NCBI GenBank assembly: GCA_035236585.1
Contig: CP141128.1
Coordinates: forward strand, 34,516,684-34,580,683
Length of the DNA stretch: 64,000 bases
Reading direction: 5' to 3'
Source of the DNA: Warburgia ugandensis
Lineage: Eukaryota; Streptophyta; Magnoliopsida; Canellales; Canellaceae
Part shown: positions 9,934-18,885 of the stretch, piece after piece
How positions within the stretch are numbered: position 1 is the stretch's first letter
How the letters are laid out: every line of letters begins with the position of its first letter
The notes under the pieces: generated by a model
What the model saw: the letters and a program-made list of their open reading frames with translations, nothing else
What the model was told of the DNA's origin: nothing
The model's database searches: none
Program-made: the position numbers and the translations under genes

Positions 9934-10102
9934 GGGCTGTTTGGGATGGGAATAAGCATCATGGATTAGGTTACTCTGTAATAGTAAATTTGTCAGTATT
10001 TGCAGCCTTAAATGTAGCTAAAATTATTCAAACATAGGAAAAATTATCACTATTCTAAAACAATGTAATCCATGGATTGTATTCCTGCTCCAAACACCCC
10101 CC
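9934..10102. mobile_element. MITE (about 169 bp) in the eRF1 leader intron
   Basis: The ends form an imperfect inverted repeat of about 34 bp: GGGCTGTTTGGGATGGGAAT on the left, and the complement of ATTCCTGCTCCAAACACCCC on the right. Each is followed inward by a CATGGATTA-type block. The G-rich TGTTTGG terminus is typical of plant MITEs of the PIF/Harbinger or hAT type. No clear target duplication could be read. Confidence 0.6.
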
Positions 10103-10349
10103 TGAAGTTTCCTCTGGATAGATGTGGTCATATATACTCAGCATTGCTTCATGTCTCTGCTGTAATTTTTATTATGAGTCACTGAAATGGTGGGTAGTCA
10201 AAAGTATATTGCATTGGTCAAATCTTTGTCGATTCTCTAAAATGCATCCTTATTCGGAAGGACAAGAGTTTGAATAGTAGCTGCTTACAATCTGTATTTC
10301 TGATACAGGTACCTTTTGCCTTTGAGTTTTCTATTCATTTAATCTCAGG

Positions 10350-11642
10350 ATGGCAGATGGTCATGAAACTGATAAGAACATTGAAATATGGAAGATTAAG
10401 AAACTTATTAAGGCGCTAGAATCTGCAAGAGGCAACGGAACCAGCATGATCTCTCTGATTATGCCACCACGTGATCAAATTTCCCGTGTCACAAAGATGT
10501 TGGGTGATGAATTTGGAACTGCTTCAAACATCAAGAGTCGGGTTAATCGGCAATCTGTGTTGGGTGCGATTACCTCTGCTCAACAGAGACTGAAGCTTTA
10601 CAACAAGGTTCCTCCCAATGGGTTAGTTCTGTACACTGGAACCATTGTGACTGAAGATGGAAAAGAGAAGAAGGTGACGATCGACTTTGAGCCTTTCAAG
10701 CCCATCAATGCATCCCTCTACCTTTGTGATAATAAGTTCCACACAGAGTCTTTAAATGAACTTCTGGAGTCTGATGACAAATTTGGCTTCATAGTTATGG
10801 ATGGGAATGGAACCCTCTTTGGCACATTGAGCGGCAATACTCGTGAGGTACTTCATAAATTCAGTGTTGATCTCCCAAAGAAACACGGAAGAGGAGGACA
10901 GTCAGCCCTTAGATTTGCTCGACTTCGAATGGAGAAACGGCACAATTATGTGAGGAAGACAGCTGAACTTGCGACACAGTTCTTTATAAATCCTGCTACC
11001 AGTCAGCCTAATGTATCAGGGCTAATTTTGGCTGGTTCTGCTGATTTCAAGACAGAGCTGAGTCAGTCTGATATGTTTGATCCACGCCTCCAGGCAAAGA
11101 TTCTCAATGTGGTGGATGTTTCTTATGGAGGGGAGAATGGTTTCAATCAGGCTATTGAACTATCATCAGAGATCTTATCTAACGTGAAATTTATCCAAGA
11201 GAAACGTCTCATTGGGAAGTACTTTGAGGAAATAAGCCAGGATACTGGGAAGTATGTTTTCGGAGTCGATGATACGCTGAAGGCTTTAGAAATGGGTGCT
11301 GTTGAAACACTGATAGTGTGGGAGAACCTGGACATCAATAGATATGTGATGAAGAACAGTAATACTGGAGAGCTTATCATAAAGCATTTGAATAAGGATC
11401 AGGAAGCCGATCAGGGCAATTTCCCAACTGAATTAGAAGTTCAAGAGAAAATGTCCTTGCTAGAGTGGTTTGCAAATGAGTACAAGCGTTTTGGTTGCAC
11501 TCTTGAGTTCGTCACCAACAAATCACAAGAGGGTTCCCAATTCTGCAGGGGGTTTGGTGGTATCGGTGGTATTCTTCGCTATCAACTTGATATGAGGTCG
11601 TTTGATGAGTTCAGTGATGAGGTGTACGAAGATTCTGATTAG
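10350..11642 (+). CDS. ERF1: Eukaryotic peptide chain release factor subunit 1 (eRF1)
   Basis: The 430-residue protein is the class-1 release factor that reads all three stop codons in the ribosomal A site and triggers peptide release, working in the cytosol with the GTPase eRF3. Domain 1 (about 1-140) has the stop-decoding TASNIKS motif (NIKS at 60-63) and YxCxxxF (YLCDNKF, 124-130). Domain 2 carries the catalytic GGQ (182-184) in [11 protein letters not shown]. Domain 3 (from about 275) binds eRF3 and ends in an acidic tail, EVYEDSD. From memory the sequence is near-identical to Arabidopsis eRF1 along its length, and the size is that of the family. The ATG follows the leader acceptor directly. 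The coding region has no intron. The stop is UAG followed by CAAUCA, a leaky context. Codons are even and the frame is clean, unlike anything else in the window. Confidence 0.98.
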   Translation: MADGHETDKNIEIWKIKKLIKALESARGNGTSMISLIMPPRDQISRVTKMLGDEFGTASNIKSRVNRQSVLGAITSAQQRLKLYNKVPPNGLVLYTGTIVTEDGKEKKVTIDFEPFKPINASLYLCDNKFHTESLNELLESDDKFGFIVMDGNGTLFGTLSGNTREVLHKFSVDLPKKHGRGGQSALRFARLRMEKRHNYVRKTAELATQFFINPATSQPNVSGLILAGSADFKTELSQSDMFDPRLQAKILNVVDVSYGGENGFNQAIELSSEILSNVKFIQEKRLIGKYFEEISQDTGKYVFGVDDTLKALEMGAVETLIVWENLDINRYVMKNSNTGELIIKHLNKDQEADQGNFPTELEVQEKMSLLEWFANEYKRFGCTLEFVTNKSQEGSQFCRGFGGIGGILRYQLDMRSFDEFSDEVYEDSD

Positions 11643-11648
11643 CAATCA
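11640..11648 (+). promoter_or_regulatory. Leaky stop-codon context UAG-CAA-UCA of eRF1
   Basis: The stop codon and next six bases are TAGCAATCA. This fits UAG-CARYYA, the readthrough context first known from tobacco mosaic virus (UAG CAA UUA). Such contexts let a fraction of ribosomes pass the stop, more so when eRF1 is scarce. In the eRF1 gene itself this makes the stop a sensor of eRF1 activity. The bases are seen directly; the function is inferred from the motif and from reports on plant eRF1. Confidence 0.75.
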
Positions 11649-11759
11649 ATCAATCAAGACCTGGGAGCTGGTGCAGATGCGGCCTGTACTGGCCAAGCAG
11701 AGCTGCGCCCCAGTTGCTCCATCATTGCTGCTGCGTCTGTCCTTCTCTGTTATATTTAA
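11643..11759 (+). other. In-frame readthrough extension of eRF1 (38 codons plus stop)
   Basis: If the UAG is read through, the frame stays open for 38 codons (starting QSINQDLGAGADAACTGQAE) and ends at TAA 11757-11759. That TAA ends one base before the probable exon junction at 11760/11761. A ribosome stopping there would have travelled over the place where the exon junction complex sits, 20-24 nt upstream of the junction. I see no sign that the extension is a conserved functional domain. Its role is more likely to govern mRNA decay. Confidence 0.55.
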
Positions 11760-11760
11760 G

Positions 11761-11883
11761 GTTATGTATCTTCCTTCTCAATGCTTGCAAGTTGCCTATT
11801 ACTTTTCTGGCTTAGCTGTTTATTGTAGCTCTACTTCAATAAGTTTGGGCATAGCTGATGAATTTGCTTTCTTTGATTGCTAG
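11761..11883 (+). other. Probable 3' UTR intron of eRF1
   Basis: The donor is AAG|GTTATG and the acceptor TTTCTTTGATTGCTAG|GT, with a T-rich stretch before it and a branch-like GCTGATG near 11855. The length of 123 nt is ordinary for plants. The junction lies 118 nt downstream of the annotated stop, beyond the 50-55 nt distance at which an exon junction complex marks an mRNA for nonsense-mediated decay. The call rests on splice-site reading; no transcript evidence is available here. Confidence 0.6.
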
Positions 11884-12240
11884 GTTTCCTTCCCTTATGT
11901 ATGTGCTGATATAAAACGAGGATATTGATGATTTGACTGGACAGAGGAACCTGCCGGCTGACAAGAGACTAAGAACACTAGAGCTTTACTGCTGTGAAGC
12001 TTTCTTTCATTCTTGTGGCTTCATGAGTTTTTGATGGTATAGGACCCTGTGGGTGGATTGGCATTACAGAACATCAGGTTATGTTGTGTGACACAAGTAA
12101 TTTCTGTTATGAATTTTCTAGTTGGCGTCAGCCAGGTCACTGGGAGGCTCATCGTATAAATGGAATTATTCGTGACTTTGATATTTACCGCCGGTCCTTT
12201 TGTTTTGACTTATTTGATGGAGGGTTGGGTTAAGAAAGAC
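11884..12240 (+). other. Probable eRF1 3' UTR, distal part
   Basis: This non-coding stretch has ordinary base composition after the 3' UTR intron. TATAAATGG near 12157 is a weak polyadenylation-type signal. The end of the transcript cannot be fixed. A second small 3' UTR intron (donor-like GATGGTATAG near 12035, acceptor-like TTTTCTAG near 12120) is possible but poorly supported. Confidence 0.4.
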
Positions 12241-13093
12241 TAGTCAAATGGACGTTCTTCTGCCTCTTTCACCATTTGAAGCTGGGTATGTGGTGATTGC
12301 TATCTTAAAGCCGAACAAGTACATGGCTAAACCAAAACGCTTACAAGGCGCTTGGTTATAAAGCTACCCAGTTTTTCACAAGAAGGGGCTGATCTTACCT
12401 GTCATTTGACTTCTGGTTCTTTTTTCTTCTCTCCATTCCTCGAACTTTTGGATATCTTTTGAAAGCCCGGTGAGAGTCTTCGAGAAGAGAGGAAGGACTA
12501 CTACGTCTCCTTTTCCATTCTTTGTAAAACTGGATTTCATGCTTCTCCTTTTCCGTGCTTTGTAAAACTTGATTTCAAGCTTCTTAAAACTTTTCCAGTA
12601 GATTTAAGTCGTTCAGCATGTTTTAAGCCTCTTTTTCCGTGCTTTATGAAACTTGTTTGTAGATCTAAGACGTTCGTCATATGTTTGAAATATAGAAAAT
12701 AGGTGAACGTGAGATATCAGTGCATGAGGACACGTAATCACTTCGCGGGGTCTTAGAAAAAATTAACCAAAATGGATGCTTGCGATTTTGTATCTAAACA
12801 AATGTAGGTTAAAAGTATTCAAATGGGTATGAAATGTGTTGCCTAGCTTATCAAAGCCATTCTTTAAATTGATGAATGGGATAGATGTTAAAAAAAGAAG
12901 AAAATAGGAACATTCTTAACATGTATGAAAAAAGGGGATGTGTGTCTTCTTTTTTCGGTAAAAATCAAAAGTTAGAACCTATGACAAAGGATACTCTAAG
13001 GGATAAGTGAGTTGTTTGCGACCAACTATGTTAGACATTTGGTGGCATGTATTTCTTTATCCTTTATTAGGACTCAAAAGAGAATGGAAATGC
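12241..13093. other. Intergenic, no gene seen
   Basis: No coding region or recognisable element. It includes a 38 bp tandem duplication (12506-12581) and a looser third copy of part of it near 12628. Confidence 0.6.
12506..12581. repeat. 38 bp tandem duplication
   Basis: Two adjacent 38 bp units (12506-12543, 12544-12581) both begin TCTCCTTTTCC and contain CTTTGTAAAACT. They differ at only a few bases. A partial, more diverged third unit follows about 50 bp later. Confidence 0.85.
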
Positions 13094-13380
13094 TTTCTGA
13101 ATGCTAAAAAGGATGCCTTTGGATAGATGGCTTCACCTTTGGATGATCTGATCCATTCATCACGATCACCTGCCTTAGATTCGTTGGAGATAAAAAACCA
13201 TGATCATGAGATGATTTTAACTTTGCTGTTTTAGATTTTTAGATCATCACTACTGAATTTTTTTTAACTTAAAAGGCTACAATTTAGAAGCATTGGATTG
13301 GTATAAATTTCAAGAGCGTAAAGAGTGAGCAGAATAATAGGCAAGCCCAAATAAGATGAATGGATCAGATCATTCAGAAA
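13094..13380. mobile_element. MITE with 26 bp TIR, one arm interrupted
   Basis: The right end (13355-13380) starts GATGAATGGATCAGATCATT and is the complement of a left arm made of TTTCTGAATG (13094-13103) and GATCTGATCCATTCATC (13145-13161). About 42 bp interrupt the left arm. The interior is AT-rich and non-coding. The family is not identified and no clean target duplication was read. Confidence 0.6.
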
Positions 13381-13503
13381 TGGACTTCGTCTAGGTGACA
13401 TCTTAAACAACCCTCAATTTTCATTTCCTTTTTGTGCATTTATATTAGATCTTAATTGAAAAAGAATTAGGAATTGAATTCCATGAAAATTGGATTCCAA
13501 GAA

Positions 13504-16083
13504 TGTGACTCCTTCGAAAATTTAAAATTTGGAGTTGAAATTATCAAAAATAAAATGTACGTGTCGATATAATTCTAACAACCTTAATTTTGTTTGAAAT
13601 GGAGACTGGGGTGCAAGAAAAAAAAAAACCCAAAATTTAACTAAATTAAAAGGGAGTTCTAAATTGATAAAGGCAGTAAGCATCTCCCTTGCATTGGGCG
13701 GCTGCTGAAAAAGATAAAATGAGGCAGGAAACACCAAAAGAAGGAAAAATCCTAGCGACCTGCCCCCCTTCTATGTGATCTTCGCCGTTGCATCTCCGTA
13801 CGTGGAAGAAACCGTGCTCAGATTCCTTTTTCAGCCACGTGCACAAAAGGGTTTTCCCTGTTCATGGTCCCGAGGGATGGCTAACCACTGCTGGAACCCT
13901 CTCCCTGTTTCCCCTCTCTGATTTAGGCCAGCCGAAGTGACGTCAGATCTAAGTGACCACGCTAGCATGCTCCTTTGCCTTTTTCCTTCCCCATGACCTG
14001 CTTTCTCCACCGGACCCACCTTACAGGCAGACTACACCGACCACCGTTTCCCCTTTTTCTGTCCTTCTTCGGCGTCGTTTTCCTTTTCTTCCCATCCCTA
14101 TGACCTTCTCGGGTTCCATCGCACCTATGGCACAAGACGCTTGCACCTGTAGGCACGATGTTCCTCTTCTCGCGACACGGGAGCAGCGCCCGATCTCTCC
14201 CTCTGTGGCTAGCCACTGGGCGGTGACCGTGACAGAACCACCAGCCACCACCGCATAGCACCACTGCCCTCTCCACACACTCTCCGCTGAGTTGGCACAA
14301 GTGGGTCCCACTACCAACACCTATCCTTGAGCCTTAGACTTTGATCTCTTCGCCTTGGCAATTCAGAAAAGGCTCTCGCAGATCCGAGATAGCCATTGCA
14401 ATCCTTGTAACACAAGGAACAAGATCCATCTTCCCGTTCATTGATAAGAGAAGATTCGACCATTGATCGCGATCAAATCATTGATCAGGCACCAGATTAT
14501 CTAATCTATGACCAATCCAACCTTAGTTTATGATCTGAATAGTCCATCATAATCTTCATGACAAGCAAATCAAGATCCATAGTAGTGATCTTCAATTTGA
14601 AACATTATTAAAGTGATCTAGTCAATTTTGATCAACGGCTATATCAATCAAGGATACAAGTATAAAATTTGATCCATTTTGATGATCCACACCTTTCAAT
14701 TGATTCATTGAAATTATTTAATTAGATTTACTAACATATTCTTTGATTTGGGAGGATCTAGTGGATGATTGTGGTTAGATTGTTACAGATAGCCCAGATC
14801 AGGCACTTTTGAGACGCTCAGTTGATGATCCGATGACACAAATAGCCGGATATCACTTAAATTGATCTACATGAGGTAAGATTATCATCATAACCATTTA
14901 ATTTCATTGATTTGGCTATAATTAGTTAAAAGTCAAGTATGATTTACATACAAACATGCATGATTAGTTGATTAAATGAGAAATCACCTAAAATTAACCT
15001 AGTGTGAGTATGATAATTTTGAATTACATTACAAATTGAGTAAGAAACAAAGCTGATAGTTATTGGTGGGCCCAGTTCAGTGTGATCTGGATTATTAGAC
15101 AACATGGAGGGCCCCATCTTAAGATTCCATAGTTGTGAACTGTTAGATCATGTTGAAACATGGTAATAATTGAGAACTAGAAATATAATCTTTACTTTAC
15201 AACCAATAATCCAACTTACATGAATAATTTGGATTCTAAACTAAACCTAGATATGATGTATATTAGGAAGTGGGATTGAGGTAGACCGATCCTAGAGTTG
15301 AGTCCAATTGTGACTTGGGAAGTATAGACAAGTGGTTCTTCTTTTAAGGTAGGTGATATCAGGATTGCTAGGTTTTCGAAGTAATTGTAGTTATGGAGTA
15401 TTTTTTTAAATGCACGTGGTTACTACATCTAAATATAGTTGATGAATCTTATTAAAATTGATAAATAGCATTCTTATTACCTAAATTATGTGATGCAGTA
15501 TTATTGAGAAGTTAAATAATTCTTTTGAAAGGATATTTTGGCTTGATTTATATGATATATGAAAATGCTTGAATTATTTGTGGATGGGATGATTAGGAGA
15601 CATAATCTCCATTTTTATTTGCATATGAAACCACGGTTTATCAAATGAATTGCATCAAATACCTTAAATGTGCACTATCTTATAAACATGGAAAACTTAA
15701 TTGGATATTCAGTAGGATTTGGGGATTTTGTGGTTGTACTTAAAATTCTAAAAGAAATGACATGGATTTGACTTCCTAATTGGATTTCATGAACGACTTG
15801 CACTTTATATCTCATTTGCATTTAAGTGAAAAATCAATATTTTAAATTATGATCAAAATATAATTATGTTATCAATTGGCAACTAATATGTCATAGAGGG
15901 TACACTTGGACATATATTTTCACACATTGATTTGTCAAGGATTTGTTTTAGATAGGTGCTTTCACCTGTGGACACTATGATAGGAGAGTTGTAAGGTTGT
16001 CCACCACCTTCTGAAAGTTGTTGATATTTAGACACCAAGTCCAAGTGGCTAAACTTTAGGCGTGGCATCACAAGAAGGCTACA
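13504..16083 (+). mobile_element. Decayed LTR-like sequence, first part
   Basis: From TGTGACTCC (13504) onward the layout resembles the 5' and middle parts of the long LTRs in this window: an AT-rich start, a GC-rich block (13740-14330) and then a long AT-rich tail. The tail seems to resume after the 16.1-25.0 kb element and ends near 28064 in AAAACTCAGGGCATCATA, similar to the AAAACCCGGGTCGTCACA end of related LTRs. Without the insertions it would be about 3.9 kb. The small reading frames on both strands in the GC-rich block look like composition artefacts. Its identity is an inference. Confidence 0.3.
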
Positions 16084-16088
16084 CTATG

Positions 16089-18850
16089 TGTGACGACCCG
16101 GGTTTTCCCATGCATTTTTAAATGCAAGATCTAAATTCCTAAGGCGGGATGCATCCCTATTTGAAAACCATTTTATAAAAACCATGCAATGTAGCGAAAA
16201 TTTTTTAGTTTTAAACTCATTTTGAAAACCCCGAGTGTCATTTGCCTTCACAACAACCAAAGTAGTTTTTGAAAAGCTTCAGAAATCATAAATGTTTTTC
16301 CCCAGGTCTATCCAGTCACAACTCACAGCCCAACTATAAATAAATACAAATACATGTCCAAAGGATAGAGTGTTTACTTACGTGTATGATTGTCTCCTTT
16401 TGATTTATTTGCTTGTAGCACTAACATAGGCGTCCTCTACTCGTGAATGGAGCTATCCTGAAAAATGTTAATGATAGGGTGAGTATATACTATACTCAGT
16501 AGGAGTCTATCACTACTAGTTTTGCAATGCATGCTATGTTTAAAATCATATGCTCTTTAAAACATGTGCATGTTCGAACAACCATGTTCAATATCGATAT
16601 TAAAAACCATTGTCGAATTGGAATACTGACGACTTAAAGAATCGCATAATCCAAGTCGAAAGTATCATATATATATATATATATATATATCATAAACATA
16701 ATGATATGCATAAGATGCTCAACTGAATCCAACTCATAGATACCTGGTATGGTTGACCAACCTCATGTCATGCTATATGCAATGCAAGTAAATCCTCAAA
16801 CCATAGGATCCAACTATGCCCACGACCTCGCCGCTGTGTGGTCCCTGGGTACCTAGGGACACAGGGTCATATGCCTCCACGGGACATATGACTCTTCGAC
16901 CCAGTGCCGTGACACCAGCGGTAGCCACCTGTACCACATGCAGTCGAAGCAGGGACATGCCCTTTTTGGGCATGGTACCCATTCCACCTAATAGTGGTAG
17001 AGGCTGGGAGCCACCCCAGACCTCTCGGCATAGTGCCCACGAGCTTATTAGCCCAAATCATATACAGTCAAACAAGCAAAAACCTCTTTTTCAAAACCTG
17101 TCCTCTTTGGGTCCCTCACAGCTGCTTGCCCCTCACAACTGCCTACCCAACGTCTTTTGGGCACTCCAGCGTCTTTTGGTAACCCTCAAGGACATGCAAT
17201 TTTTTAAGAACTCAATGCTCACAAATCATGCAATATATGCAATTGTTTGCAAAACATGTCTATGCATAATGTATTTAATCATATGCATGTTGAATTCATT
17301 TATATGCTAAACAAGTCATAAAATAAGTCATGCTAAACAAGTCATATAATTTATACTTAAAACATGCATTCAAAACAATCATGGACTCTCTCTTTTTGTT
17401 AAAAGTCTAGTAGCGATATAGCACCTACCTGGAAGTCTCCTGGAGTCGCATCCTTTATCACTCAACCCGACCCTAGGTCTCACTTATAAACTCCTGGATA
17501 TGAATGATAACAAGGAGTCCTTATCAATTTCAATCCATTTAGACATTAGATCCCTAGATCTGCCTTTTAGGGTCTATGGTCCTTGCCTAATTCATGGTCA
17601 GGCTAGATCTTATGATATGGATCTACTATTCAATAGTTAAACTCTGTAAATTGTCCTCTGATCATAACTTTAAAGTCTCATTAGGTCCGCGTGTCCCAGT
17701 TCCCAGGACATCCGTGCATCCTGGTTGAACCGCGACCGCCTCACGTGCGTGCGCGCCCAAAGGCTGTGCCAGGGACCGCTTTTTGCACGTGCACATGCAT
17801 GCTCAAGTGACGTGCTATGACGTGCATCCTGGATGGCATTGCACGGATGCACCTTTGGTGTAGCATGGTGCGTCTCAGCTCCCAAGGCACCCCGTGTATC
17901 CTGGTCGAGCTAGGACCCGTGCCCCATGTCACGCACGCACCCGAAGGCCGCACCAGGGACAGTGTACGCACTATTGTACTCCTGGAACCCGTCCCTGGGA
18001 CCTAGTCCTAGGCGCACGTGGAGCATGGCGTCCCTGGGACGCCTTGTTCGTGCAGGGCCGGCTGGAACCAGCTAAGGACGTTTTTCGGCCAGGAAAACCG
18101 GCTGGAAACGCTAGATCCAGCACGGATCTAGCCTGAAAGGGGGAAGAACCCAAGAGAGAGGGAAGGACGGTTTACCTGGGCAGCTTAGGGAGCGCCTATC
18201 GCCGGTGGTAGAGCCCCGTTCTGGTTCTGAACTTCATGCCACCGGAAAACTCGATGAAGGGAAAAACCAGTTTTTGGGTGATGCCAGGGAAGAAATGGGG
18301 AAGAGAAAGAAGGGGAATGGCCGGCCTGATGGTCCTGGCTGTTGCCGAAAAACGCAGGGAAACTGGGTTTCCGATTTTTGCCAAAAACCCTAGCCCCAAA
18401 ATAGCCGAAAAATCGTGATTTAGAGAGAAGGGGTGTCAGGTATTTATAGAGGGAAGAAGGCGGTGCCCCTCAATGGCGGTGCCACCATTTCCCCTCGTGT
18501 TTTCTGGAAAAATTAGGAGATGAGGGTTTTTGGAGAAATCAAGAGGAGGAAGAAGACAGGGGGTGCCGTTATCAAAACGGCCCCTGTGTTTTTCGTTCTT
18601 TTTCGTTTTTCTATTTAAATTACAGAAATGCCCCTAATCTTTAAATGGCCGTAACTTTTTCATACGAGCTCCGTTTTTGGTGTTCTTTAAGGCGTTGGAT
18701 TCCATTTTTCGAGTAGAATCTAATGGTACCAAGTTTCCTCACAAATTCCTTCATTTACTATTTTAAATAAAGTAAAACATTCAACATAGTTCATTTCCTA
18801 TAGAATGTCCAATTTTTGTTAAAAATAGCATAAATTGCTCAGGCATTACA
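16089..18850 (-). repeat. 3' LTR of the 16.1-25.0 kb element
   Basis: In minus orientation it runs TGTAATGCCTGAGC...GGGTCGTCACA. A TATA-like box (minus strand, TCTATAAATA) lies at 18441-18450, followed by a GC-rich leader. The reading frames inside at 16816-17310 and 17670-18400 are LTR sequence shared by every copy of this family and are not genes. Confidence 0.9.
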
Positions 18851-18885
18851 TTATTACCCCCTTAAAAGAATTTCGTCCTCGAAAT
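18851..18885 (-). other. Polypurine tract of the 16.1-25.0 kb element
   Basis: On the minus strand this reads GAGGACGAAATTCTTTTAAG followed by a run of G, just upstream of the 3' LTR. This is the well-known purine tract of Del/Tekay-type chromoviruses in plants. Confidence 0.75.

Larger units (their letters stand above)
4842..10348 (+). other. Probable 5' UTR (leader) intron of eRF1
   Basis: The donor is GTATGT at 4842. The acceptor is TTCATTTAATCTCAG, ending at 10348, one base before the ATG. The intron is about 5.5 kb, T-rich at its start and loaded with transposon insertions: an Au SINE, two tRNA-SINE-like copies, a 1.06 kb TIR element and a MITE. Its first 230 bp carry two telo-box motifs, as often seen in leader introns of plant translation genes. 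Intron boundaries come from splice-site reading only. A second acceptor-like site (TTCTGATACAG near 10309) could give a slightly longer leader. Confidence 0.5.

Noticed and set aside
11147-11380. Minus-strand frame inside eRF1
   Set aside because: A shadow of the highly conserved eRF1 coding frame.
11602-11883. 93-residue + frame overlapping the end of eRF1
   Set aside because: It is out of frame with eRF1, spans the probable 3' UTR intron and has no recognisable motif.
12035-12120. Possible second 3' UTR intron of eRF1
   Set aside because: The donor and acceptor are weak and the intron would be only about 85 nt. Left as a possibility in the 3' UTR entry only.
13831-14320. Several overlapping reading frames on both strands in a GC-rich stretch
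   Set aside because: Frames are open on both strands at once, show no known motif and no splice-consistent context, and the stretch fits the GC-rich leader block of LTR-like DNA.
16773-18418. Reading frames of up to 164 residues
   Set aside because: The same frames recur at 22897-24546, 40505-41714 and 46033-47872, always at the same place in LTRs of this family. They are repeat sequence, not host genes.
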